Origin: Opitutaceae bacterium
Lineage (GTDB): Bacteria > Verrucomicrobiota > Verrucomicrobiia > Opitutales > Opitutaceae
Length of the DNA stretch: 64,000 bases
Assembly: GCA_041395105.1 (NCBI GenBank)
Contig: JAWLBB010000001.1
Span: 186,001 to 250,000 of the forward strand
Direction of reading: 5' to 3'
The notes under the pieces are model-generated. The model did not search any database. It saw only the letters and a list, made by a program, of their open reading frames with translations, and had not been told where the DNA came from. The position numbers were made by a program, and so were the translations under genes. The stretch's first letter is position 1, and the number at the start of each line of letters is the position of its first letter. Shown in pieces: positions 16,611 through 25,213 of this stretch.

Positions 16611-17891
16611 TCAACCCGCCGCGGGGGCCGCGGCCGGGGCGCCGATCCGGGATGGATCGCATTTGAGGATCTGCGCCGCCTGCTCAACGTCGTTGCGGCA
16701 GGTATGGAGGACCATGCTGATGTATTCGCGCTCCTGCCCGCTCACGTAGTCGTCAAGGGACGGCCAGTCCGAGAGGTCGCGCAGGCGCTGGGGCAGTTGA
16801 CGCGACGAGATCAGACGGGATTCCGAAGCGGCGACGACCTTGGAAACGACCTGGTTGAACTCGGCCAGGTTGCCTGGCCAGTAATACGAGGTCATCGTAT
16901 GCAGGGCATCCTTGGTGAACTCGATCTGGTTGCCCTCGAAGAGCGGATTGGCGCACTGGGCGAGGAGGGCCTTGATCAGGAGAGGAATATCCTCGGTCCG
17001 ATCCCGCAGAGGCGGTACAATCAGCGGGAGAGCCGCCACCCGAAAGAACAACTCATCATTGAAACGCCCCTCGTCCACGAGCTGTTCCAGGTCGACTGTC
17101 GAGGAACAGATGAGACTGAACTCCGCCGACCGTCCACGCAGGACGCTGACCAGTTCGGTCTGAAAAGCTTCCGGCAGGGATTGCAGATTCTCCAGATAGA
17201 GGGTGCCGCCGCTGGCTTCCCCGATCCACGAACCTCCGCAGCCATTCTCGCCGAGCAACCCGGCGCGGAAGCCTTCATCCGAACTCAGGGAGCAATCGAT
17301 GCGCACGAGCGGTGCTTCATCGGGATGGCGTGCAGCGTGGATGACCTCCGCGATGGTTCCCTTGCCACAACCGATTTCTCCCTGCAGAAGAAGCGGGGTC
17401 CGGCTGTCCACCAGCTTTCGAATCTGTTGCACCAGACGCCGAATGGCCGGACTGCGGCCGACGATGCGACTCTCGATTTCGTCGCCGGCAGCCGACTGGA
17501 TCGCGCCCGAAGCGCGGCTGCGGGTGGCCTCCCGGAACTCCAGCGCCCGTTTCAACGTCTTGATCAATTCGTCCACCTTGAACGGCTTCTGCAGGTAATC
17601 AAAGGCGCCGTACTTCAGCGCCTGGATGGCGCTGTCCGTGCTCGCGTAGGCCGTCATGATCGTGACAACCGCGGTCGGATCATAGATCTTGAGGTTGCGC
17701 AGGAGGGTGATCCCGTCCATCGGCTTCATGTCGATGTCCGCCAGGACCAGATCGAACTTCTCCGCCTTGTAGCGGGCCAGGCCCTTCTCCCCGTCCGTGG
17801 CGAAGGCGGTCGAAAAGCCGGTCGGCTCGATGACCGCCTCCAGCATCTCGTGGATTGAGACGAGATCATCAACTATCAGGATCGAAGGCAT
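16611..17891 (-). CDS. NtrC-like response regulator with degenerate sigma-54 AAA+ domain
   Basis: A 426-residue protein. Residues 1-120 are an intact receiver: acidic pair D8-D9, phospho-acceptor D52 in LVLADIDM, and YLQKPF. Residues about 140-370 align with the sigma-54 activator AAA+ domain: Walker A as GEIGCGKG and the late blocks FNDELFFRVAALPL and PPLRDRTEDIPLL. Three hallmarks are altered: the GAFTGA sigma-54 contact loop is absent, Walker B reads GGTLYLEN instead of GGTLFLDE, and the C-terminal Fis-type HTH is cut short in an Ala/Pro tail. It therefore probably does not activate sigma-54 promoters by the usual mechanism. It lies 64 bases downstream of pilC and may regulate that pathway by protein contact. 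Confidence 0.8.
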   Translation of the reverse strand: MPSILIVDDLVSIHEMLEAVIEPTGFSTAFATDGEKGLARYKAEKFDLVLADIDMKPMDGITLLRNLKIYDPTAVVTIMTAYASTDSAIQALKYGAFDYLQKPFKVDELIKTLKRALEFREATRSRASGAIQSAAGDEIESRIVGRSPAIRRLVQQIRKLVDSRTPLLLQGEIGCGKGTIAEVIHAARHPDEAPLVRIDCSLSSDEGFRAGLLGENGCGGSWIGEASGGTLYLENLQSLPEAFQTELVSVLRGRSAEFSLICSSTVDLEQLVDEGRFNDELFFRVAALPLIVPPLRDRTEDIPLLIKALLAQCANPLFEGNQIEFTKDALHTMTSYYWPGNLAEFNQVVSKVVAASESRLISSRQLPQRLRDLSDWPSLDDYVSGQEREYISMVLHTCRNDVEQAAQILKCDPSRIGAPAAAPAAG

Positions 17892-17955
17892 CGGTGAGAT
17901 TCTGTCGGCTCTTTCCAGCGGGACGATGATTCAGGCGACCGGACCGTTCCGCCGC

Positions 17956-19131
17956 TCAGAGACCGCCGGCGACCGAGGACAACTGGAAAATGGGCAGGAA
18001 CATCGCCATGACGATGCCGCCGACAACCACGCCGAGGAAGACAATGAGCATCGGCTCGATCAGCGAAGTGAGTGAGGCAATGATGGTTTCGGATTCCGTG
18101 TCATAAAAATCGGCGATCTTCTCCATCATTCCGTCCACATTGCCGGTCGCCTCTCCCGCCTTGACCATGTGCTTCATCATCGGCGGGAAGAAGGTGTTGG
18201 TAGCCAGGATTTCCGAGACCTGACCGCCGGCACTGATATGCTTGGATATCTCGCCGCAGGCCACTTCGATCTGCACCTTGTTGCTGCTCGAGGCCACGAT
18301 TTCCAGGGTGCGCAGGATGGGCACGCCACTGCGCATGAGGGTGGCGTAGGTGCGGCAGAATCGGGACAGGGCGATCTTGAGCAGGAGATTGCCGAAAATG
18401 GGCACCCGCAGCAGCATCCGGTCCTTCACCGTGCGGCCTTTCGGCGTTTTGATGAAGCGCAACCAAAGCTTGTAGGCCACAAAACAGACCGCCGCCAGAT
18501 AGAAGAAATTGCCCTTCAACCAGTCGCTCAGGTCGATCAGGGCCTGGGTCGGCGTCGGCAGCTTGGCTCCGAAATCCTGGAACATCTCCGCAAAGACCGG
18601 GATGACGAAAATCAGCAGGACGTTGACCAGAATGATGGCCAGACCGATGACGGCAATCGGGTAGGTCATGGCCGATTTGACCTTCTTGACCAGTTTGACC
18701 GTCGATTCGAAGTATACGGCAACCTTGCCGAGAATCTCAGCCAGACCGCCGCTGGCCTCACCCGCCTCGATCATCGAGATGAAGAGCGGCGGGAAACAAT
18801 TCGGATACTTCCTCACCGAGTCCGAAAACGAATTGCCCGCTGCGATATCGTTGCGGACGTCGCGGATGATGACCTGAAAGACCGGGTTTTCCGTCTGTTC
18901 CTGCAACGCTTCCAAAGCGTTCACCAAGGGCAGACCGGCCTCGAGCATCGAGGCGAGCTGCTGGGTGAAGACCGCCAGATCCTGCAGCTTGAGCTTGTAG
19001 GTCTTGGAGCGCTTCTGAACAGCCTTCTGCTTGGCCAGCGCCTGCGGCGTGCGGCTGGAACTGCGGCCTGCACTCTTGCCGGAGGAGGATGAGGCGGTAA
19101 GAACGTTGGATGAAGTCGAGAGAAAGGCCAT
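17956..19131 (-). CDS. pilC: type IV pilus / type II secretion inner-membrane platform protein
   Basis: A 391-residue polytopic protein of the GspF/PilC family. It has two homologous halves, each with the family signature: FTQQLASMLEAGLPL with MIEAGEASGGLAE in the first and FCRTYATLMRSGVPIL with MVKAGEATGNVDG in the second. Three membrane segments lie at about 165-190, 215-235 and 360-385. It is the inner-membrane platform for the assembly ATPase in pilus or pseudopilus extrusion. The first 40 residues are Ser/Ala-rich and low-complexity. No pilB, pilT or pilin gene is adjacent; only the NtrC-like regulator follows. Confidence 0.93.
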   Translation of the reverse strand: MAFLSTSSNVLTASSSSGKSAGRSSSRTPQALAKQKAVQKRSKTYKLKLQDLAVFTQQLASMLEAGLPLVNALEALQEQTENPVFQVIIRDVRNDIAAGNSFSDSVRKYPNCFPPLFISMIEAGEASGGLAEILGKVAVYFESTVKLVKKVKSAMTYPIAVIGLAIILVNVLLIFVIPVFAEMFQDFGAKLPTPTQALIDLSDWLKGNFFYLAAVCFVAYKLWLRFIKTPKGRTVKDRMLLRVPIFGNLLLKIALSRFCRTYATLMRSGVPILRTLEIVASSSNKVQIEVACGEISKHISAGGQVSEILATNTFFPPMMKHMVKAGEATGNVDGMMEKIADFYDTESETIIASLTSLIEPMLIVFLGVVVGGIVMAMFLPIFQLSSVAGGL

Positions 19132-19458
19132 GAGATCTGAGCTGGTTTGACTGAAGATCCCGCCCCGGGAACCGATCCGGGACGCAGTGGCGGCGTCATC
19201 CCGAAGGTTCCGAACGAGAACTAATGCTTGACGGGATCTCCATCGGAGATGTAGTCCGCTTCTTTAGTCCGACCGCCCTGCTTTCGGGGGAAAACCCCTT
19301 CACCGGGACAAGTTGACCTCTCGAGAGCAGATACGGTAGGATTCGCCAGTCCCCCTTGGGGTTCTCGCGCCAGTCGTTTCGTCGAGTCACTCGGGTCTCT
19401 GAGACCCGCATTTCTCCACGGATCGGCAGGAAACAGTGAGTTCAGGATCAATATTCAG
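19132..19458. other. intergenic region between pilC and tRNA-Gly
   Basis: No coding sequence is supportable here. It must hold the minus-strand promoter of pilC and the plus-strand promoter of the tRNA. A TTGACC at about 19312 could be a -35 box, but no matching -10 is evident. A perfect 7-bp hairpin GGGTCTC-T-GAGACCC is present at about 19394-19408. Confidence 0.5.
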
Positions 19459-19532
19459 GCATCCATGATGTAATGGCAGCATAGGGCTCTTCCAAAGCCC
19501 TCGTGAGAGTTCGAATCTCTCTGGATGCACCA
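19459..19532 (+). tRNA. tRNA-Gly (anticodon TCC)
   Basis: The acceptor arms GCATCCA and TGGATGC pair perfectly over 7 bp and the CCA end is encoded. The D arm contains AATGGCAGCAT. The anticodon stem GGGCT/AGCCC encloses the loop CTTCCAA, giving anticodon TCC (reads GGA). The T arm is GAGAG-TTCGAAT-CTCTC. rsmE begins 27 bases downstream. Confidence 0.96.
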
Positions 19533-19559
19533 GTTTCGAGTGATCCTCCCCCTCCCTGC

Positions 19560-20273
19560 ATGAACCTCATCCTCTTTGAGCCCGAAGAACTCGGACACCC
19601 CCTGCCCCTGAAGGACCCGCGGGCGATTCACGTCATCAAGGTCCTCCGAAGAGCCCCCGGGGAGCCGTTCGACGCCGGATTGATCAATGGTCCCAGGGGA
19701 AAAGCCTGCTTCCACACGCGTTCCGATGCAGGTCTCGAATTGGAGTTCACACCGGCGGCGGCCCCCGCAGATTCCGAGCCGATCACGCTCCTCGTCGGCC
19801 TGCCCCGGCCCCAAACCGCCCGGAAAATCCTCCAGGAGGCGACTTCAATGGGGGTCCGGACAATCCATTTCCATCTGACCGCCCGGGCTGACCCCGGCTA
19901 TGCCCGGAGCACCCTCTGGACCTCGGGCGAATACCGCCGCCATCTCATCACCGGCGCCGAACAGGCTTTCACCACCCGGCTCCCTGGCCTGACCCACGGG
20001 CGCCCGCTCGAGGAGGTGCTGGCGGCACTCGACGATGCCCCCACCCGCCTCGCTCTCGACAACTATGAAGCGGCCGGACCTCTTTTCGATGCACCGCTCA
20101 ATGGCGGCCAGACGGTTCTCGCCGTCGGGTCCGAACGCGGATGGGTCCGAGCCGAACGCCAGGCCCTTGTCAGCGCCGGTTTTCAGCTCGTCCACCTCGG
20201 CGAACGGGTCCTGCGTACCGAGACCGCCGTCGTGGCGGGTCTGGCCATCCTCAGAGCGCGGCTGGGACTGTAG
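19560..20273 (+). CDS. rsmE: 16S rRNA (uracil1498-N3)-methyltransferase
   Basis: A 237-residue SPOUT-class methyltransferase that modifies U1498 of 16S rRNA using S-adenosylmethionine. The start at ATG 19560 gives the family N-terminus MNLILFEPEE and then HVIKVLRRAPGEPF, the PUA-like domain (about 1-70). The knotted methyltransferase domain carries the SAM-site blocks AVGSERGWVRAE (near 190) and LGERVLRTETA (near 215). It follows the tRNA-Gly gene closely and may share its transcript. A small G+C hairpin lies at 20303-20321 after the stop. Confidence 0.93.
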   Translation: MNLILFEPEELGHPLPLKDPRAIHVIKVLRRAPGEPFDAGLINGPRGKACFHTRSDAGLELEFTPAAAPADSEPITLLVGLPRPQTARKILQEATSMGVRTIHFHLTARADPGYARSTLWTSGEYRRHLITGAEQAFTTRLPGLTHGRPLEEVLAALDDAPTRLALDNYEAAGPLFDAPLNGGQTVLAVGSERGWVRAERQALVSAGFQLVHLGERVLRTETAVVAGLAILRARLGL

Positions 20274-20440
20274 ATCGAAGTCATGAAGTGCTTCGAGCGG
20301 CAGGCCAGGGTCGGCCTGGCCCTCCCCGGCTTTGTCGAAGCAAGCCCAATTCGTCAATGGCAGAACGCCGCGTCCCTGACGCGCCGTGGAGCAGCCGGTT
20401 CAACTGCAGGGTTCCTGCCTCGCTATGCCCCGACCACCCG

Positions 20441-21007
20441 TCAACCCACCCTCCGGAACAGACAACAGGTCGGCTGGTCGCGGCCTTTTCCGATGCGCCT
20501 TTCCAACTGCCAGCCCTTTCCGCCGGGCTCGCGCTGTCCCGGAACTTCCAAAACCAGGAGACTGTGCTCCCGGGCAATCCCTTTTTCGCCAAGCAGCCCG
20601 AAGAGCGGTCCGAGCACCCGATCCATTTCCGTGAACGGAGGATCCGCGAAAATGATGTCAAAAAACCCGTCCGGACCCGGCCGCCACTTGAGGACATCGG
20701 AAGGGACGATCGTTCCGCTTCCGGAAGGTCGTCCCAGACTCTTTTCCACCGCCGCCAGATTCTCCTTCAGGCAGCCAAGCGCGCCCCGGTCCCGCTCAAC
20801 AAAAACGGCCGAATCCGCCCCCCGGCTGAGCGCCTCCAGGCCGTAGGACCCGGTCCCGGCGAAAAGATCGAGCACCCGGGCACCCACAATCACCGGACCG
20901 AGACTGGAAAAGACCCGCTCCCGCAGGCTGTCCATGGCGGGACGGATCGCCCCGCGGGCCGGAACCCTCAACGGAATCCCCCGGGCTCCTCCTCCCGTCA
21001 CCCGCAT
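20441..21007 (-). CDS. rsmD: 16S rRNA (guanine966-N2)-methyltransferase
   Basis: A 188-residue Rossmann methyltransferase. The start MRVTGGGARGIPL is the typical family opening. The SAM-binding motif is VLDLFAGTGSYGLEALSRGA and the catalytic motif is ADPPF, the NPPY-like signature in D-P-P-F form. It methylates G966 of 16S rRNA during 30S assembly. It is convergent with rsmE, with a 167-base spacer. The C-terminus ends FRRVG rather close to the barrel end, giving a normal length. Confidence 0.93.
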   Translation of the reverse strand: MRVTGGGARGIPLRVPARGAIRPAMDSLRERVFSSLGPVIVGARVLDLFAGTGSYGLEALSRGADSAVFVERDRGALGCLKENLAAVEKSLGRPSGSGTIVPSDVLKWRPGPDGFFDIIFADPPFTEMDRVLGPLFGLLGEKGIAREHSLLVLEVPGQREPGGKGWQLERRIGKGRDQPTCCLFRRVG

Positions 21008-21141
21008 GGACTCAACCCTGATTCCGGCCGGATAATGCCGCTTACAATTTCATCTCTTTCTTTGACCACTCTGGCAGGCAGGCCTAAGGGAAGAGAGGGA
21101 GGATATCGAGATGAATTCGATTCCGCCCACCCGAACGACTC

Positions 21142-22635
21142 TTGCCAAGGCCCATTTCCACTTCTCAGCGTCAGCTTTCGGACCGGCTCCGCATCGCCGC
21201 CGTCCTGCTGGGCCTCGCCTGCCTGGCTTCCTTGGGTCGCGCCCAGGTGGTCAACATCTGGCCGATCTTTGTGGGCGAGGGAAAAGACGGCACCGCCCCG
21301 GCTTTCGGACAGGATTTCTCCGGCTGGAACGCAGCCGGACCGCTGGTTTTCCATGAAAAAGTGGGCGGCATCGATACCCGTGGAATCCGCCCCCTGCATG
21401 TCCGTTTCCAGGACCCGGTTTCCGGCCATGTCCGGGGCCACGTCCTTTATCCGGTTTTCAATTACCGGATCGAGGAGGACTACTTCAACTGGAACCTCTT
21501 CTACCTGCTCAATTACAAATCAGACCAGGAACCCGGTATTTCCGAATTCAATCTCTTCCCTTTCATCTTCTACAAGAAGACCCCGAATCCGGAGAGCTCC
21601 TATTTCGGTATCTTTCCGATCGCCGGGGATGTGAAGCGACGATTTGCGCAGGGGAAATTCAGCTGGTTCCTCTTTCCCCTCTACGGTCGTTTTGAGAAGG
21701 GCCTCGTCACCACTCTGACCACCCCCTGGCCTTTCATCAAGACGGTCTACGGAGACGACAATCACGGCTTCGAGCTCTGGCCCCTCGCCGGTTCCCGCCA
21801 CAAGGAAGGCGACTACCGCGAGAAGTTCATCCTCTGGCCGTTCATCATCACCCGCGATCAAAAGCTCTGGCTCGAAAAACCCGAGGAAACCCGGATCTAC
21901 TTTCCCTACTTTCGCCAGACCACCGCCCGGTATGACAACAGGTCGTATTTCTGGCCCTTCATCGGACGCACCTACAGCACCGTCCCCCGCTACGTCGACA
22001 AGCGCTATTTCTGGCCTTTCCTCGTTCAAACCCGGGGCGATCACATTTACGTCAATCGCTGGGGGCCCTTCTACACCCACTCCATCCGCAAAGGGGTCGA
22101 CAAAACCTGGGTCGCCTGGCCCCTCTTCCGCCACCAGTCCTGGACCGAAAGCAACCTCGACCAGACCAAGACCCAGTTCCTTTACCTCCTCTACTGGAAC
22201 CTGACCCAGAGACGTGCCGGCGAAGCGGAGGGTCCGGTCGCCCGCCGGACCCATGTCTGGCCGCTGGCCAGCCGCTGGGATAACGGGGCCGGAACCCGGC
22301 AGTTCCAGCTCTTCAGTCCACTGGAACCGTTCTTTCCATTCAATCGCGCCGTCCGGTCGCTTTACAGCCCGCTCTTCGCGGTTTACCGGTCCGAACAGAT
22401 CGGCGATGACTTCTCCCGGCACAATCTGCTCTTCAATTTCATCACCTACCGGCGGGAAGCCGATAGGGTTCAAACCGATATCGGCCCCCTCGCCGGGTGG
22501 GGACATCACGAAAACGGCTCGCATTTTTCCCTGCTCAAGGGCTTCTTCGGCTACGAGAGGCAGGAAGATCGCCGCCGGTTTCGGCTTTTCTGGATTCCGA
22601 TCGGAAGATCAACGCCCGCCTCCTCCCATCCATGA
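21142..22635 (+). CDS. exported aromatic (WPF/YPF)-repeat protein heading the Mla-like operon
   Basis: A 497-residue exported protein: a signal peptide covers about residues 1-35 (hydrophobic, ending LGRAQ). The mature part has a repeating aromatic motif about every 20-30 residues (NLFPFIF, WFLFPLYG, ELWPLAG, ILWPFII, YFWPFIG, YFWPFLV, HVWPLAS), as in a series of antiparallel strands with hydrophobic ends. It is not a recognised domain to me. Its stop overlaps the start of mlaE by four bases (ATGA), so it is translationally coupled to the transporter. It may be the outer-membrane or periplasmic partner of that system; that is inference from position. Confidence 0.7.
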   Translation: MPRPISTSQRQLSDRLRIAAVLLGLACLASLGRAQVVNIWPIFVGEGKDGTAPAFGQDFSGWNAAGPLVFHEKVGGIDTRGIRPLHVRFQDPVSGHVRGHVLYPVFNYRIEEDYFNWNLFYLLNYKSDQEPGISEFNLFPFIFYKKTPNPESSYFGIFPIAGDVKRRFAQGKFSWFLFPLYGRFEKGLVTTLTTPWPFIKTVYGDDNHGFELWPLAGSRHKEGDYREKFILWPFIITRDQKLWLEKPEETRIYFPYFRQTTARYDNRSYFWPFIGRTYSTVPRYVDKRYFWPFLVQTRGDHIYVNRWGPFYTHSIRKGVDKTWVAWPLFRHQSWTESNLDQTKTQFLYLLYWNLTQRRAGEAEGPVARRTHVWPLASRWDNGAGTRQFQLFSPLEPFFPFNRAVRSLYSPLFAVYRSEQIGDDFSRHNLLFNFITYRREADRVQTDIGPLAGWGHHENGSHFSLLKGFFGYERQEDRRRFRLFWIPIGRSTPASSHP

Positions 22636-23384
22636 ACCAGGTTACCCGAGCTCTCGAATCGATCGGTGACACCGTGATCCTCGCGGTGCGGACGCTCGGG
22701 TATCTGGGGACCCTGCCGCGTCAATTCCACCGTCTCATCGACCAGGCCTACCTGATCGGCTACACCACGCTTCCGATCGTTGTCATCCTGAGTTTCTTCA
22801 TTGGCAGCGTCCTCGCCCTTCAGACCGGCTACAGCCTGAAGGCTTTCGGGGCCCAGGATTTCATCGGCGCCGTGGTCGGCCTCTCCATGGCCCGCGAACT
22901 CGGCCCAGTCATGGTCTCCATCCTTCTCGCCGGGCGGGTGGGCTCGGCCGTGACCGCCGAACTCGCCTCGATGCAGGTCTATCAGGAAGTCGATGCCCTC
23001 CGGACCATGAACATCCCGCCGGAGCGGATTCTCGTTCTTCCCCGGATCATCGCCGTCCTCTTCATGATGCCCGTCCTGACCATTGTCGGCAATGTCGTGG
23101 GCTGGATCGGGGGCGCCGTCGTCGCCGTCTACGTCCCGCTGGTCGGAACCGGCTGGGACGCCTACTTCCAGAGCCTGCGCGCCACCGTGGGCTTCCGGGA
23201 CATCAGCGACGGCCTGATCAAAGCGGAAATCTTCGGATTCTTCGTCATCCTCGTCGCCTGCCAGATCGGTCTCAATACCCGCGGCGGCCCCCGGGAGATC
23301 GGGAGCTCCGTCACCCGGTCGGTGGTCGTTTCCCTCATCCTGATCCTCGTGCTGGACTATTTCGTGACCCGCGCCCTGCTCTGA
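22632..23384 (+). CDS. mlaE: MlaE-type lipid ABC transporter permease
   Basis: A 250-residue integral inner-membrane protein of the MlaE family. ATG 22632 overlaps the preceding stop. Five to six membrane segments are visible, with the conserved stretch GLSMARELGPVMVSILLAGRVGSAVTAE broken here by its coding position at about residues 80-110, and then LASMQVYQEVDALRTM. It forms the membrane core of a phospholipid-trafficking ABC transporter with the ATPase and MCE protein encoded next. The stop overlaps the next start by one base. Confidence 0.93.
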   Translation: MNQVTRALESIGDTVILAVRTLGYLGTLPRQFHRLIDQAYLIGYTTLPIVVILSFFIGSVLALQTGYSLKAFGAQDFIGAVVGLSMARELGPVMVSILLAGRVGSAVTAELASMQVYQEVDALRTMNIPPERILVLPRIIAVLFMMPVLTIVGNVVGWIGGAVVAVYVPLVGTGWDAYFQSLRATVGFRDISDGLIKAEIFGFFVILVACQIGLNTRGGPREIGSSVTRSVVVSLILILVLDYFVTRALL

Positions 23385-24181
23385 TGACGACCGCCACCGA
23401 CACGAAACACCCCAAGCCCGCCGGCCGGGCCGTCGGGCTCGAAGTCTCCGGCCTGAACAAGGTCTACGGCGACCACACCGTTCTGACCGACATCAACCTG
23501 ACCGTCGCGCCCGGCGAGGTATTCGTGATCATGGGACCCAGCGGTTCCGGCAAGAGCGTCCTGCTCAAACACATGATCGGCCTCGAACAACCGACCTCGG
23601 GTACCGTGACCATCGACGGCCAATCCGTGGCCGACCCCGCCACCCTGACCGACCTCCGGGCCACCCTCGTTTTCCAGGCCGGCGCGCTCTTCAACTCGAT
23701 GAGCGTCTTCGACAACCTCGCCCTCTACCCGACCGAGCACCGGATCGGCGACCGGGAAAGCATCCGGGAAAAAGTGATGGACACCCTGCGCATCCTCTCC
23801 CTCGAGCAAGCCGCCGGCAAATTCCCCTCCGAACTGAGCGGCGGCATGCGCAAGCGCGTCGCCATCGCCCGCGCCCTCGTGATGGAGCCCCAGCTCATTC
23901 TTTACGACGAACCGACCAGCGAGCTCGACCCGATCATGGCCGCGACGATCAGCGAGATCATCGCCTGCCTGCGCGAACAGACCCACATCACTTCGGTCGT
24001 CGTCTCCCATGACCGCGACCTTTCCCTGACCGTCGCCGACCGGGTCGCCCTAATGCAGGATGGAAGAATCCATCTGGTGGATACGCCCGAGGGCTTCCGC
24101 AAGTCGACCGATCCGGTGGTCACCGAATTTCTCAATCCAAAGATCGATCTCGCGAATCCGCGATACAAAGCGAAGGAATAA
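23384..24181 (+). CDS. mlaF: MlaF-type ABC transporter ATPase
   Basis: A 265-residue ATP-binding subunit. Walker A is GPSGSGKS at 51-58, the signature is LSGGMRKR, and Walker B is LILYDEPTSELDP, all intact. The Glu-Leu-Asp variant after DEPTS is typical of Mla-type ATPases. It energises lipid movement between inner and outer membranes together with the permease and MCE protein. The first 17 residues are a non-conserved extension, but overlap with mlaE supports this start. Confidence 0.94.
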   Translation: MTTATDTKHPKPAGRAVGLEVSGLNKVYGDHTVLTDINLTVAPGEVFVIMGPSGSGKSVLLKHMIGLEQPTSGTVTIDGQSVADPATLTDLRATLVFQAGALFNSMSVFDNLALYPTEHRIGDRESIREKVMDTLRILSLEQAAGKFPSELSGGMRKRVAIARALVMEPQLILYDEPTSELDPIMAATISEIIACLREQTHITSVVVSHDRDLSLTVADRVALMQDGRIHLVDTPEGFRKSTDPVVTEFLNPKIDLANPRYKAKE

Positions 24182-24184
24182 TCC

Positions 24185-25183
24185 ATGAGCACCAGCATGC
24201 AATCCGTCCGCGTCGGCCTCTTCTTTCTTCTCGGCCTCGCCCTCATCTGGGTTGTCTTCGAGGCCCTCGGCCACAAACCGGTCTTCGGCGACAAGGGCTA
24301 CGAACTGGTCGGCCGCTTCCAGAGCCTCAAGCAGCTGAAACCCGGAGACGAGATCCGCATGGCCGGAGTCAAGATCGGCACGGTCTCCGCCACCCGCCTC
24401 GGGGAGGGCGCGGTCGAAGCCGTCCTGACCATCGACAGCGGGGTCTCCATTCCCGCCGATTGCGTCGGCCAGATCGCGGCGGCCGGCCTTCTCGGCAACA
24501 GCTACCTCTCCCTCAACCTCGGGACGTCCTCTCTCGGGGCCTATAAACCCGGCGATACCCTTCAGACGATCGAAGCGATCGACTTGAATGATGTCCTGAC
24601 CAAGATCGGCCGCTTCAGCGAGAAGCTCGACGGCATGATGGACAATCTCAGCACCGGGCTGGGTGGATTGACCGGCGGCGATGGAGCCGGCCTCTTCGCC
24701 AATCTCAATGGGATGGTCGAGGACAACCGGGAAAACCTCACCGCCGCCGTGGCCAACCTCCGCGAGGTTTCCGAGAAGATCAACCAGGGAGAAGGCACCG
24801 TCGGCCGGCTCCTCAATGACCCGGCGCTTTACGACCAGGTCCTCGCCGCGATCGAGGACATCCGGCAGGCTTCCGAGAACGCCTCAAAACTGACCGCCGA
24901 TGCCGCCGACATCTTTGCCACCATCCGCGAAGGCAAAGGGGTGGTCGGCACCCTCGTCTACAATGAGGAGACCCGGGCCCAGATCGAAGCCACCCTCTCC
25001 AACGTCCGCGAAATCACCGACAAGCTCAATTCGGGTGAGGGCACCCTCGGAAAGCTCATCGCCGACGGCTCACTCTTCGACGACGCCAAGAGCACCCTGC
25101 AGAAAGTGGATACCGCCCTCGACAGCTTCAGCGACCAGGGACCGATCACCGCGGTCGGCGTCGGCGCCCAGGTGCTCTTCTGA
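24185..25183 (+). CDS. mlaD: MlaD-like MCE-domain protein
   Basis: A 332-residue protein with one N-terminal membrane helix (about 9-27) and an MCE domain (about 38-115: LVGRFQSLKQLKPGDEIRMAG, then VGQIAAAGLLGNSYLSL). Such proteins form hexameric lipid-carrying rings in the periplasm. Unlike E. coli MlaD (183 residues), it has a long helical tail (about 120-332) with repeats of the form INQGEGTVGRLLNDPALYD, IREGKGVVGTLVYNEE and LNSGEGTLGKLIADGSLFD, probably making a needle-like extension as in Pqi/Yeb or mycobacterial Mce proteins. No mlaB or mlaC follows, so this is a reduced system. Confidence 0.92.
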   Translation: MSTSMQSVRVGLFFLLGLALIWVVFEALGHKPVFGDKGYELVGRFQSLKQLKPGDEIRMAGVKIGTVSATRLGEGAVEAVLTIDSGVSIPADCVGQIAAAGLLGNSYLSLNLGTSSLGAYKPGDTLQTIEAIDLNDVLTKIGRFSEKLDGMMDNLSTGLGGLTGGDGAGLFANLNGMVEDNRENLTAAVANLREVSEKINQGEGTVGRLLNDPALYDQVLAAIEDIRQASENASKLTADAADIFATIREGKGVVGTLVYNEETRAQIEATLSNVREITDKLNSGEGTLGKLIADGSLFDDAKSTLQKVDTALDSFSDQGPITAVGVGAQVLF

Positions 25184-25213
25184 GCGAAGGATCCGAACCG
25201 CCGCGCCGCGCCG

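Noticed and set aside
16481..16687. N-terminal extension of CarB by 69 residues
   Set aside because: The extension is Arg/Pro-rich, crosses the terminator of the upstream gene, and MPKRKD is the usual family start.
20341..20420. A tRNA-like stretch with a D-arm-like TCGTCAATGGCAGAACG and a CCCTGAC anticodon-like loop
   Set aside because: The base before the anticodon is C, not T; the T arm does not pair and no acceptor stem can be made. At best a decayed tRNA-Gln fragment.
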